64,000 bases of DNA, from the NCBI GenBank assembly GCA_009746045.1, contig RPFO01000496.1, positions 64,465-128,464 of the forward strand. Reading direction: 5' to 3'. A model generated the notes under the pieces. The model made no database searches and had not been told where the DNA came from. It saw nothing but the letters and a program-made list of their open reading frames with translations. Both the position numbers and the translations under genes were made by a program. This document shows, piece by piece, positions 10,444-22,000 of the stretch (its first letter is position 1; each line of letters opens with the position of its first letter). This DNA comes from Mesostigma viride (lineage: Eukaryota > Streptophyta > Mesostigmatophyceae > Mesostigmatales > Mesostigmataceae).

Positions 10444-12231
10444 TTACATGGTGGGCGCCATCTTGAGGCGGCGCGCCAGCTCCTGCCCCAACCCGGCATC
10501 CGCCTGCGCCCAGTACCCGACGACCGTGCGGCGGATCTCCGGCGTGATGCGGGGGCAGGAGAGGGTGTCGGCGAGCCGCCCCACGAAGCGCGCCTTGCGG
10601 GCCGGGTCCATCGCCCGGTAGCGCTCGCCTGGCTGCTTGAAGTTGTTCTCCTTTTCGATCACGGCCTTGGTGCGCACGCCCGAGATGACCTGCGGGGAGA
10701 AGGGGTACTTCTCAGCGTGCTTCACGGGGTCGAAGCGCGATGGGAAATAGTTGACCTCCTCGTCGCGGTGCATGAAGTTCATGAACCCGTCGTGGTGGTT
10801 GTTGTGGTGCGCGCACTTCGGCGCGTTGGGCGGGAGGAGCAGGTAGTTGGCGCCCAGCCGGTGGCGCTGTGTGTCCGGGTACGAAAACACGCGTGTCTGG
10901 AGCAGCTTGTCGTCGGAGTAGCTGACACCTGGCACCACGATCGCGGGGCAGAAGGCGAGCATCTCGTTCTCCAGGTGGAAGTTGTCGATGTTCTTGTTCA
11001 GGACCATGCGGCCGACCGGCTGGAGCGGGAAGAGCGCCTCGGGCCAGACCTTGGTTACGTCGAACGGGTCAAAGTCAAACTTGTCCTGATCCGCGGGTTC
11101 CATTGTCTGGATCATGAGCTTCCACTCGGGGTACTCCCCTCGCGCGATCGCCTCAGTCAAGTCCTGCGTCGCGTGGCTGTGGTTCTTGCCGCCCACGAGG
11201 ACTGCCTCATCGTCCATGAGGAACTTGACGCCGCAGGTTGGGACCCAGTGGAACTTGCACAGCGTCTCCTTGCCGGCCTTGTTCAGGAGGCGGAAGGTGT
11301 GCACGCCGAAGCCCTCCATGTGGCGGTAGTCGGAGGGGATGCCGTTGTCGTCGAGCAGGAAGGTGAACATGTGGAGCGCCTCGGGCACGTGCGAGAAGAA
11401 GTCCCAGATGCGCCAATTCTCCTGGATGTGGGTCTGCGGGTTGGGCTTGAGCGCATGGACCATGTCCGGGAACTTGATGCCGTCGCGGATGAAAAAGACG
11501 GGGAGGTTGTTGCCAACCATGTCGAAATTGCCCTCGCGCGTGTAGAACTTGACGGCGAACCCGCGCGGGTCGCGCAGGGTCTCCGGCGAGCCACGTTCAT
11601 GGATGACCGTCGAGAAGCGCACGATCAGAGGCGTCTGCACGCCGGGCGCGCGCAGGAAGTCGGCACAGGTCAGGTGCGAGACGTCGTGGGTCACCTCGAA
11701 GAAGCCCTTCGCGCTCGCGCCCCGGGCATGGACGACACGCTCAGGGATGCGCTCGGAGTCGAAATTGCGCAGCTTCTCCAACAGGTGGTAATCTTCCAAA
11801 AGGATGGGCCCCCTCTCGCCCACCGTCAAGGAGTTGTTGTTGTTGAACACGGGCGCGCCCGAATTCGTCGTCCAGAACGACGAATCTGCAGCAGATAAAC
11901 CGTAGATCGGCACAAGAAAAGCGCACAAGTAGTGTTTTACAAAAGGAAACCCCCCCAGAGCCCTAAAAAAAGCGCACACGCAGAGGCAGACCACCAAAAG
12001 AACAATATTTGAAAATACACCCACCATAGGCACTGCTGGCACGATGCTTGTAGGGATCCATGGCGGATACGCGGCCCTGTTGCCTGGTTCGGGCAAAAAT
12101 GACGATAGCCCTTTACGCACAAGCGCAATAACCATTGCACCACGCTGACGGGTGCGCGTGTGATAATGGCCTCGACATTGGGATAGTAACAACAGTCCGT
12201 ACGCTCCGCAGCTCCGTTTCAACTGCATCAC
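10444..12231 (-). CDS. CAT: Catalase (EC 1.11.1.6)
   Basis: Monofunctional haem catalase that breaks 2 H2O2 into water and O2. The open frame is 595 residues, but catalase similarity starts near residue 116 ([17 protein letters not shown]), genomic about 11886. The first 115 residues are unlike any catalase, and an acceptor (CTGCTGCAG) closes at about 11886, so the real exon is probably 10444-11885 with a 5' exon upstream. Visible motifs (open-frame numbering) are the active-site stretch around His168 ([17 protein letters not shown]), the distal Asn in [12 protein letters not shown] (about 241), and the proximal haem-ligand signature with Tyr451 ([14 protein letters not shown]). Length beyond the start (about 480) fits a small-subunit catalase. 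It ends APTM, without a clear SKL-type peroxisomal signal. The ORFs on the opposite strand are shadows. Confidence 0.93.
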   Translation of the reverse strand: MMQLKRSCGAYGLLLLSQCRGHYHTRTRQRGAMVIALVRKGLSSFLPEPGNRAAYPPWIPTSIVPAVPMVGVFSNIVLLVVCLCVCAFFRALGGFPFVKHYLCAFLVPIYGLSAADSSFWTTNSGAPVFNNNNSLTVGERGPILLEDYHLLEKLRNFDSERIPERVVHARGASAKGFFEVTHDVSHLTCADFLRAPGVQTPLIVRFSTVIHERGSPETLRDPRGFAVKFYTREGNFDMVGNNLPVFFIRDGIKFPDMVHALKPNPQTHIQENWRIWDFFSHVPEALHMFTFLLDDNGIPSDYRHMEGFGVHTFRLLNKAGKETLCKFHWVPTCGVKFLMDDEAVLVGGKNHSHATQDLTEAIARGEYPEWKLMIQTMEPADQDKFDFDPFDVTKVWPEALFPLQPVGRMVLNKNIDNFHLENEMLAFCPAIVVPGVSYSDDKLLQTRVFSYPDTQRHRLGANYLLLPPNAPKCAHHNNHHDGFMNFMHRDEEVNYFPSRFDPVKHAEKYPFSPQVISGVRTKAVIEKENNFKQPGERYRAMDPARKARFVGRLADTLSCPRITPEIRRTVVGYWAQADAGLGQELARRLKMAPTM

Positions 12232-12554
12232 ATCTCGCCGCGCGGCCAGCTGCAGACGTATCTTACAGAATGTGCCTGTTTGTTGTTATCGGGCGTCAGC
12301 AGTAGTGAGGTTGCCCAACGTGTCCATCGGGGTCACTCCCGCGTCACTACTCACTCCTGCAGGGGTAAGGGCAAACGGGCCGCGCATCCCATGCCAGTGT
12401 GCCAGTCGACGCGCCTAATAATTTCCACAGGCACCCTGCAGGCACCGAAGTTCAGCAGAATACCAAGCATTCTTGACAACGACGAAAATAGCAGCTTGCT
12501 ATCTGCATCCATGCGATTCTGCTAGCGCGGCCGTCGTCGCAGCGTATGTATATG

Positions 12555-12700
12555 TTCCAGTTCTGTACATACTTGACGTGTCACCTTGGCGTGGGAATCA
12601 ACAACAACAAACTCGACGTGTCACCGTACGTCTCATTTACGTCGAACACGTGCACCCACGTGACGTCACACATGACTTGTGAAACTCACAGCTCACAACT
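12555..12700 (-). promoter_or_regulatory. Candidate catalase promoter with G-box and CRE-like motifs
   Basis: About 320-470 bp upstream of the catalase frame are two GACGTGTCACC copies (about 12576 and 12614), then CACGTG twice and TGACGTCA in one run (12645-12675). These are bZIP-type core sites. The remainder of 12232-12554 has no recognisable feature. Confidence 0.35.
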
Positions 12701-13933
12701 CACAAGCCTCGAACACCAGGAACGCCCTTTGAGTTGTACGGCTTCTAGACTCTGGTTGACTTGGCAAAAATACAAGCGGTGATTTCCCGGTAAATCAGGT
12801 GTAAATGGGCATTGTTATTTACCAATGGGGAGACCTTAATTTAGAGTTTGGGTACCAAGACGTAGCTACGAGCGCTGGTTACTCGTCACTCCTCAGAGTG
12901 AATGATGTGGCAGGTGACAAGCGGTGATTCCACGTTCGCAAATCGTTCGTGCTCCCGCGCATTTTGCGGTTCCGTATACCGATACCGGCCACGGTCGACG
13001 GACTGCCGCGCCTTGGCAAGCTGCCACACCCATGCTCTCAGTCTGGCCATGACAGGCGTGCAGGGAACTGACTGACTGACCGACTGACACACATGCTTGC
13101 AACTTGGTTTACCTTTCGGGCCCTCGGCGGTCTGAGATAAAGCTAGTGATCGATAGTGGTCAGAGCCAACGAATGAGGGGAGGAGGGGAGCCATCGCCAT
13201 CCTTACATTTCAACTGTAGGCCAGTCCTCGTGTGCAATTGTAGGAGGCGGCACCCAGCTGTCATGCGCTTGGCACAGTAGATTTATTTTTGCCTTTACCA
13301 AAGGAATTGATGCCGGCTTCTGTACCGGAGGTGGAGGAATTTTTCGGCGGCATTAATGGTGCCCTCAACAGGATGATGCCCAGCGACGTTTGAGAATACT
13401 TATCAGAATTGCTCGGAGGTGTCCTCAAATTAATAATGGCGCTTACTCGCGGACCTTGTTCGGCGTTTTGGGGCGAAGAGGTGTCTCTGGAAGCCAGCGT
13501 GTCCCTGCAGGGCAAACGGTAAGCGGAGCATGGGGCAGGTGCCAGTCGCTGTTATTAAAAACCTTCTCGGTTTTGTGAGGGAAAAACTGGTAACCCCTTA
13601 TATTAACCTTGTTTCTCATTTCTAAATAGCTGTCACAGAGCCATGCCATTTTGACGTGTTCTTATCAGGAAGGAATGACTGTAGACACTTGGCGCAATCG
13701 AAGAAGCGGCTCATCCGCATTTCCGGTGACGGAAATGCGGCTGCACACATGTAGCGTGTAAACTTGTCATATCGGCATTTTGGGTTTCAAGGCTGCTTTG
13801 CCCTGGTAACTTACTTTTCGGTAACCCGTTCTCCCGGAAGTGCCGTGAAACAGCTTAACTAGATTCTAATTTCACACTCTTTTGGTGGAATGCCGTGGGC
13901 TGGTGCCAGCATTTTTATCCGCAATGCGTAAAG
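12701..13933. other. Intergenic, no gene recognised
   Basis: No family signature. A hairpin-forming palindrome (CCGCATTTCC, spacer, GGAAATGCGG) sits at 13716-13741 and a GACTGACTGACC run near 13066-13088. Confidence 0.45.
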
Positions 13934-15713
13934 ATGGGTCGGCCCACGTACCAACCAAATGCCCGAATTTACTCCATTCACCTCTCCCGATCATTGCCCC
14001 TTGGGTTTTGCGCGGGCATGTTCCACTCATGCAGGGCCTCATCCTATCTCAGCAGCAACGCTTGGCGGGGCAGCGGCCCACAGATAGCTCACCTGCGGGT
14101 GCGGGCGGCAGCAAACAACTTCCGCTCCACACGGGGGGGCATCAAGGCCGCCGCGACCCGCAACGGTGCGCTGCAGAGCCCCAGGCCTATCCAGGATGCC
14201 TCCAAGGGAGAGCCAGGGCCGATGGAATTGTGAGTGCTGACTCGCGGATGTTCGTTTCACAAGTCAGAGATAGCACATTATATATACATGTAATAGAATA
14301 TACATGTATACACAGCTGATGTATCAGAAGATAGCATGCGCGTGTGTGGCGCAGGGAGGGCTATTGAAGCAGTGTGGTGCATGTGCGGGCCGAATATATT
14401 ATTTTGAACCGTGTGGTGCATGTGCGGACCGAATAGATTATTTTAAACAGTGTGGTGCATGTGCGTGCACGGTGGGCTATGACATCCGCGTCTCCACAGC
14501 CACAATTGCTGGACTAATATCTATCAGTTAACAAATCACATGCTCCGGGGCACCACAGACATACTTGGTCAATTGAGGTATGCGGCTCATGCTGTTGCTT
14601 CATTTTGACTGTTGTGGGCAATCAATGCCAGTGAATCTGCCAGTAAATCTGCCAGTGAATCCAGGCACGGCGTAAACTGGCGCACCCTAGCCAGTGTCGA
14701 CTAGCCGGCATATTGTACTCTAGCCGGCGCATACCAGCATACCAGTTAATGCATATTTGCGACCGTGGCCTAGCGGACATAGACTAGCGGGTGTGGGCAT
14801 CGCCGGCGTAGGCGCGTGGCCGACTGGTCCACACCCGCATGCATGTGGGTTCCACACGATGAGGATATAGAGCCCACAAGACGGTTTTGTGAAGACAGTT
14901 TAGGGCTGATAATGCAAGTGCTCACGAAGGAAAAATGTTTGCTCCGTGGCCTCCTGGAAAGCACCCATTTCATTGACTTGTTGATGATCAATTACTCATT
15001 CACCAACCCATGGGTCACTTATTAGGTGTTGGGGACTCCCATTGGATCACCTTATTGGTCAGAAACTACCCACTGGTTACTTATAAATTAATTAATTACT
15101 TAGTCACGCAGTCCCGTTTGGGAGGCACGCAGCATTAACCCTTATTCATTGATTTCGAGGTGATGGGGGGCTATGCTGTGCGAGGGGCATCCCTCGGCGT
15201 CAGATTACCCTAGAACTAGGGCACACTATATCAAACTGGTGGGACGCGTGCTTGTGTCGGGGAGCTGCGGCTTGGGAGTCATCAACAATGAATTATCCAT
15301 GTGGTGGTGGGCCCAGCGCATGCAGGATGTATTGAGTGAATGCAACGGGGGCGCATCTAGCATGCATTTCTTTTCTTTCTTTTATCTTCCTCCTCCTCCT
15401 CCTCCTCCTCCTCCTCCTCCTCCTCCTCCTCCTCCTCCTCCTCCTCCTCCTCCTCCTCCTCCTCCTCCTCCTCCTCCTCCTCCTCCTCCTCCTCCTCCTC
15501 CTCCTCCTCCTCCTCCTCCTCCTCCTCCTCCTCCTCCTCCTCCTCCTCCTTCTCCTCCTCCTCCTTCTCCTCCTCCTCCTCCTCCTCCTCCTCCTCCTCC
15601 TCCTCCTCCTCCTCCTCCTCCTCCTCCTCCTCCTCCTCCTCCTCCTCCTCCTCCTCCTCCTCCTCCTCCTCCTCCTCCTCCTCCTCCTCCTCCTCCTCCT
15701 CCTCCTCCTCCTC

Positions 15714-15748
<35 letters not shown>

Positions 15749-16153
15749 CCGCCTCCTCCTCCTCCTCCTCCTCCTCCTCCTCCTCCTCCTCCTCCTCCTC
15801 CTCCTCCTCCTCCTCCTCCTCCTCCTCCTCCTCCTCCTCCTCCTCCTCCTCCTCCTCCTCCTCCTCCTCCTCCTCCTCCTCCTCCTCCTCCTCCTCCTCC
15901 TCCTCCTCCTCCTCCTCCTCCTCCTCCTCCTCCTCCTCCTCCTCCTCCTCCTCCTCCTCCTCCTTCTCCTCCTCCCCCCCCCCCCCCGCCTCCTCCTCCT
16001 CCTCCTCCTCCTCCTCCTCCTCCTCCTCCTCCTCCTCCTCCTCCTCCTCCTCCTCCTCCTCCTCCTCCTCCTCCTCCTCCTCCTCCTCTCCTCCTCCTCC
16101 TCCTCCTCCTCCTCCTCCTCCTCCTCCTCCTCCTCCTCCTCCTCCTCCTCCTC

Positions 16154-16188
<35 letters not shown>

Positions 16189-16337
16189 CCTCCTCCTCCT
16201 CCTCCTCCTCCTCCTCCTCCTCCTCCTCCTCCCTCCTCCTCCTCCTCCTCCTCCTCCTCCTCCTCCTCCTCCTCCTCCTCCTCCTCCTCCTCCTCCTCCT
16301 CCTCCTCCTCCTCCTCCTCCTCCTCCTCCTCCTCCTC

Positions 16338-16372
<35 letters not shown>

Positions 16373-17528
16373 CCCCCCTCCTCCTCCTCCTCCTCCTCCT
16401 CCTCCTCCTCCTCCTCCTCCTCCTCCTCCTCCTCCTCCTCCTCCTCCTCCTCCTCCTCCTCCTCCTCCTCCTCCTCCTCCTCCTCCTCCTCCTCCTCCTC
16501 CTCCTCCTCCTCCTCCTCCTCCTCCTCCTCCTCTTCTTCTTCTTCTTCTTCTTCTTCTTCTTCTTCTTCTTCTTCTTCTTCTTCTTCTTCTTCTTCTTCT
16601 TCTTCTTCTTCTTCATTCTGCCCTAGGCATAAGGTGCGCAGGCTGGGCCCACTGTATCTACACCGTAACAGCAGCACGATCTTCTCTGCTGGTTGCTTAT
16701 TCCCTCCTGACATGATGGTGAGAACGGTAGGAGATTGGCGCAGGCAGAGTGTCCGAACCCGCAAAACTTCTTGATGGCATCATTTTTGTGCTTAATTTCT
16801 TCATGTTGTTACGTCCTTCTGGAGGGACTTGAATCTTTCCGCATGCGTTGAGTCCGCAACAGCAAGACCGTGTTTGACACACTTGACTTGACCTGACTAC
16901 TTTCTTACCGCAGGCACATAGTGTGTGACAGTGACACATGCTTGAGTGCATCATTTTCATTTTAATTTGCTTCATTGAATCAGAACGTCTTGTAGGAACT
17001 GGATACCGCTTGCCGGCACAAGGTGCGCAAGCGTGAGGCCGTGTTTTATACCATTTTACTCCATCTTATTACCTTGTTGTGTAATCCTGCCCGCGCGCGC
17101 AAGGTCAGCAACGCGGACACGTGTTCGATACAATTTTGCTGAACTGAAATGGAACTTCTTCTTTCCTTATTACTGCCCGCAGGTATGAGGTGCGCATCGG
17201 CGACAGCGTGTATGCACTGTGCCGCCAGCGGGGCGTGTCCCCCCAAGAGGTCTGCCACCTCAACGGCTGGCGCCAAGTCCCCAGGAAGCTGCTCGTGGGG
17301 CAGACCATAAAGCTGCCGCCGCTGCCGCAGCAAGCGGCAACGGAGACCGTGGGTGCGGGGGCAGCATTAGAGGCATCGTCAGCAGTGGGGAGCTTTGGCT
17401 CTCAAGTGAAAGAGTCCCTGCGAACTCAGGCCTTGTCGCTCAAGGCAGCATCCAATTCCGTGGTGAGCGGCATAAAAAATGCATCTTCTCATGCCACTGT
17501 AGGATTAGCTGTACAGGGCATTCGGTAG
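13934..17528 (+). CDS. LysM-domain protein, two exons, possibly plastid-targeted
   Basis: Exons 13934-14229 and 17183-17528 (TAG) join in phase 2 (TT then G, Leu) to give 213 residues. Exon 2 opens with a full LysM motif (YEVRIGDSVYALCRQRGVSP to VGQTIKLPP), a roughly 44-residue domain that binds N-acetylglucosamine-type glycans or serves as a structural module. The donor is TT-GTGAGT and the acceptor is CTGCCCGCAG. The N-terminal 90 residues are rich in Ser, Arg and Ala and nearly free of acids, as in plastid transit peptides; this is inference. The start is the first in-frame ATG (13934); another Met follows about 40 codons later. The 2.95 kb intron holds a giant CTC microsatellite and several echoes of the exon 2 acceptor. 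After the LysM the protein is low-complexity Ala/Ser helix. Confidence 0.7.
15388..16614 (+). repeat. Giant (TCC)n/(TTC)n microsatellite
   Basis: About 1.14 kb of CTC triplets followed by 84 bp of TTC, inside the LysM intron. Runs of 10-19 C interrupt it near 15737, 15974, 16177 and 16360, the first two followed by GCC, as if a block of array plus C-run had been copied. It is pure pyrimidine on this strand, so triplex formation is likely. Poly-Pro, Leu, Ser, Glu and Gly frames across it are artefacts. Confidence 0.97.
16622..17140 (+). repeat. Echo copies of the LysM exon 2 acceptor
   Basis: The real junction is CTGCCCGCAG-GTATGAGGTGCGCATCGGCG (17173-17202). Diverged relatives in order are near 16622 (AGGCATAAGGTGCGCAGG), 16905 (TTACCGCAGGCACATAG), 17010 (TTGCCGGCACAAGGTGCGC) and 17087 (CTGCCCGCGCGCGCAAGGTC). 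Each is followed by T-rich sequence resembling the stretch before the real acceptor. Confidence 0.55.
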
Positions 17529-17789
17529 CGGCTTTGGGAGGCAAGCGCCGAGCAGCTGCCAGGCAGACACCAGGAAGCTGCCAGGTAACAACCAGGCAAG
17601 TACCAGGCAGACACCAGGAAACCGCTTAGTGTTCAAAGTCCGAACGAGGGTTGCCTTGCGAAGCTGTAGTCGCGTGGCGGTGTGGTCAAAGTACTCTGCT
17701 CTTTTTTGCCCGCGCTTCACTGTGTTGTATCAATACGGTCCCCGTTTCACGTAGGTGTTTTGGTGAGGTTGCTCGTGAGGCCGTGGAAT

Positions 17790-18179
17790 CTCTTATAATG
17801 GCCTGATGTAGGTCTTATAATGGCCTGATGTAGGTCTTATAATGGCCTGATGTTTGTCTTATAATGGCCTGATGTAGGTCTTATAATGGCCTGATGTAGG
17901 TCTTATAATGGCCTGATGTAGGTCTTATAATGGCCTGATGTAGGTCTTATAATGGCCTGATGTAGGTCTTATAATGGCCTGATGTAGGTCTTATAATGGC
18001 CTGATGTAGGTCTTATAATGGCCTGATGTAGGTCTTATAATGGCCTGATGTAGGTCTTATAATGGCCTGATGTAGGTATTATAATGGCCTGATGTAGGTC
18101 TTATAATGGCCTGATGTAGGTCTTATAATGGCCTGATGTAGGTCTTATAATGGCCTGATGTAGGTCTTATAATGGCCTT
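17790..18179 (+). repeat. 22-bp tandem repeat, about 17 copies
   Basis: Near-perfect units of TCTTATAATGGCCTGATGTA plus GG, 260 bp after the LysM stop; the last units decay into 18180-18230. Nearly uniform copies suggest recent expansion. Confidence 0.95.
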
Positions 18180-18230
18180 ATCATGTCCTTATACTGGCCT
18201 TTTGATGGCCTTATAACTGGCTATTCGGGA

Positions 18231-18632
18231 CAACCCCGGAGCGAGTGTCCACTACCCCACTACCCCCCTGATCAGGGGTGGGGGGGTGGGGGGGGTTAGA
18301 CCCCGGCCCCCCACCTCAAAGCGGGTGGAGGGGGGGGCGGGGTCTCGACCCGCCCCTACCCCTAAAACTGTACCAGGGGGTGGGGGGGTTGCTACCCCCT
18401 CCGCCCCCCCACCCCCCTTTTCGCCCAACCCCCACGTTTCCCTCACTTTTCCCGGGTCGCATGTCACATGTCACCATGACCATCAGCTTCCCTAGCGGTG
18501 CGCGCACCCGTGCACCCGGTTCTGCATGTTAACCATCTTAAAGTCTAGCGCCAGAACGCCGGGGGGGGGGGGTCCAACCTGCCCCTACCCCTCAACCAGT
18601 ACCAGGGGGTGGGGTGGGTCGGACCCCTCACA

Positions 18633-18690
<58 letters not shown>
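18231..18690. repeat. G/C homopolymer-rich tract ending in an (AC)n microsatellite
   Basis: Alternating runs of G and C (ACCAGGGGGTGGGG motifs at 18371 and 18599) show an internal duplication of about 230 bp. A pure AC run covers 18631-18690. The following 18691-19016 shows no gene. Confidence 0.8.
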
Positions 18691-19016
18691 AGTGCACACT
18701 CGCTCCGTCATGGTCGCAAACAGCCAGATAATGGCCTTGTAATGGGCTGAGACCGAGTGTAACACCCTGAGGCGCCACACAAACTCGTGACGAATGCAAG
18801 GAGAGTAACATCTCGCTTGCACACATACTCTTGGCCTAGTGCACCCGAAAATCGCTAATAATGCTAGCGCTTACTCTTTTGGAGTGCCCCCCTGCTTTAT
18901 TTATATTTTATTTCATTATCATTACCCTTGGCGTCCTCACGATGCGTTTTTCACCCCCCTCTGCATCCCCATTCCCAGCATGTTCTAATTTCTGTTGATG
19001 AGATACTGTTCCTGAG

Positions 19017-22000
19017 ATGAATTCTGTTAATGAGAAACTTATCAAAGTGCTACTACTCCCGTGCTGCGCTCCCTCTTTCCTCTCTTGCAACCCCCCCATC
19101 CCCCCACCCCCATCCTTCACTCCCACCGTGCGCTTCCAATTCCAAAAATTCTGGGAACGTTTGGTCTGCCAGTCGCGCCGCATCAGCCTGTCCCCCCTGG
19201 GTTCGTTCATGGGTGCGGTGCCGGTCTGCCGCAGCAGCATCCATGGGGCAGCCCCGCCCTCGTCCCCCCTGCCAGCTGGCATTCCGACGGGCTCCGCGCT
19301 AATGCTGGCGGCCGGTATCACAACAGCCGTGGGCTGGGGCATCCTCCAGTCGCGGGCGATGAAGGCGGCGGTGGTGGCGGTGGATGACGCGAGCGTGGCG
19401 GGTGGCGCAAAAGGTAGGCCAGGGGGGGGGCAGGGGGGGAAAGTAGGGAAAAAGGGGGGGGGGGGGGGAGAAAGGTAGGGAGGGGGGGGGATGGCGCGAC
19501 AGATAGGCCGGGGTGGCGGGGCAATCGTAGGCAAGACGGGGTAGAGGAGGAAGGAAGGGAGAAGGGAAGGTGGGGAAGGAAGGGGAAAAGGTGGCATGGA
19601 AAGATGATGAAGAAGGTGGGGTGGGGTGGGGTGGGGTGGGGTGGGGTGGGGTGGGGTGGGGTGGGGTGGGGTGGGGTGGGGTGGGGTGGGGTGGGGTGGG
19701 GTGGGGTGGGGTGGGGTGGGGTGGGGTGGGGTGGGGTGGGGTGGGGTGGGGTGGGGTGGGGTGGGGTGGGGGGAGGGGGAAGGAAGGGACGGGGGCTCAG
19801 GAAGGTAAGGGGGGGAAGGGAGTGTGTTGCTGGTAAATACCCGCCTCTAGCTTAACTCAGGCGATACGCATATTTCCTTTGCCCCGTCTCAGTTTCCAAG
19901 GCATCCCAACGAAGCCACACGAATGACTAATGTATTGCATGTGACACTACCATTTTTGCTGCTGTGATTCTACCATTTTTGCTGCTGTGATTCTACCATT
20001 TTTGCTGCTGTGATATTACCATTTTTGCTGCTGTGATTCTACCATTTTTACTGCTGTGATTCTACCATTTTTGCTGCTGTGATATTACCATTAGCGCTTA
20101 TCAACTCTGGCCCCGCCACTTGGCATGCTGCTATGACCATCCCCCCCCCCGGCCCCCCATCCCCCGCCACGCTGCCACTACCATCTGCCCCCATCACCAC
20201 CCGGCACGCTGCCACTACCATCTGCCCCCATCACCACCCGGCACCCTGCCACTACCATCTGCCCCCATCACCACCCGGCACGCTGCCACTACCATCTGCC
20301 CCCATCACCACCCGGCACGCTGCCACTACCATCTGCCCCCATCACCACCCGGCACGCTGGCACGGCACTCGCAGCATCACCCACGACATCCGCGGGGGCC
20401 TCCTTGCCACGCCGCGCACCCACCAACGTGGTGGCGTCCCTGGCAGCTGCATCTGGGGCCTCATCATCCACGCCCACGCCCGCGCAGACAGCCACGCCGA
20501 CTCCGACGGCTACCCCCTCCCCGCCCCCCCCCAAGGGCCTGCTGACCAGTTCCGGCTGGCAGCTTGTGTCCCCCTTTCGTCGGGGCGGCAAGGGTGGCGG
20601 GGAGCTGTCCTCGCCGCTGATCCAGCGTGAGGCCGATCTGCTCAATCGAGCGGAGAAGATTGTGGCCGAGAACACTCTGACCCGCAAGTTCACGCAGTCG
20701 CTGGCGGACCGCATGGCGCTCGTTGGGGAGCACTTCCCCTCGCTATACAGCATGGAGGACTTCATGTCCCGCGTGGAGGTCGCGCTGTTCGAGAACGGGT
20801 TTGTGGGGGAGAACACGATCGCCTGCCTGAACGTGTGCCGCGACGAGGTGTGCGAGCCGATGCGGGAGGCGGTGGAGGAGGTGTTTGGGTCGAGCTTCCA
20901 GGTCAACGGGCTGGGGGCGATGCTCACGTGCGGCGTCACGGGCGTCAAGGCGGGTATCTCTCACGCGCCAACGATTGGGGGGAGGGAGCGATACGTCTTC
21001 TTCAGGTAAGACACGCACACTCATCGCACATAGTGTACTATAGTGACCACACAAAGCAGTACAGTGTGAGGAATGTCGGTCGGGGGGAGGGAGCGATACG
21101 TCTTCTTCAGGTAAGACACGCACACTCATCGCACATAGTGTGATATAGTGACCACACAAAGCAGTACAGTGTGAGGAATGTCGGTCGGGGGGAGGGAGCG
21201 ATACGTCTTCTTCAGCTCATTGGGGATGGACCTAAAAGCTCTTTTTTCCCCGGTAGAATGCGCTGTTTTATGTCTTCCTCTCCGGTGGTGGGGTGGGGTG
21301 GGGGGGTGGGGGGTGGGGCGAAGGGGAGGGGGTGCGACGTCGTCTTCATGTACAAGAGGCCGTTCACCACTGCATCCCTTTTGGTGGTGGTGTCTTTTCT
21401 GGTGGTGTCGTTGCTGCTTGTGTGCGTGTGAGGATCGGACGTATGGGTTTTTTTTACGGACATGACACATGTTCCTCAGGTAAAGCACATGCATACACAC
21501 CTGCGCATACACACGCACATGCGCATGCCCCCGCACGCCCCCCCCCCCCCCCCGCACACAAAACATTGCAGTGTGAGGAATATGCGCAGCCCCCGATTTC
21601 CCACACTGCCCCTTGTGTGGCCCTTACCCAATCCTCCCCCCCCCTCCCCCAATACAAATCCTCACACACACATGCGTGCACCTCGCTCGCCACGCCCACC
21701 CCTTCTACATGACCGTTGAACGCAGCCACTGTTTTAGCCACCGTCCCCAGCTTCCCTCACGTCGCCACGCCCACACCCATCGCCATGCCCACACACATCT
21801 CACGTACACACGCAGACACACAGAGACACGCACATACACGCACTTTGCCCCCCATGCCCCCATTTTCCCCCTTACCCACCTGATTCATCCCTCCCTTGCC
21901 CACCAACCCCCAGCTTTAGCCACATTGTCAACCCCCCTCAGATCACATATGTACCCACTCAAGCACCCCTTCCTTCCCCCCCCCCCCCGGCTTCCCCCCT

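Noticed and set aside
10717-11898. 393-residue frame opposite catalase
   Set aside because: A shadow of the GC-rich catalase exon, with no family signature.
15173-16774. 533-residue poly-Pro/Leu/Ser protein and its reverse-strand poly-Glu/Gly frames
   Set aside because: Pure triplet microsatellite inside the LysM intron.
20079-20630. 183-residue frame overlapping LCIB-like exon 2
   Set aside because: A mix of 37-bp repeat translation and an out-of-frame shadow of the exon.
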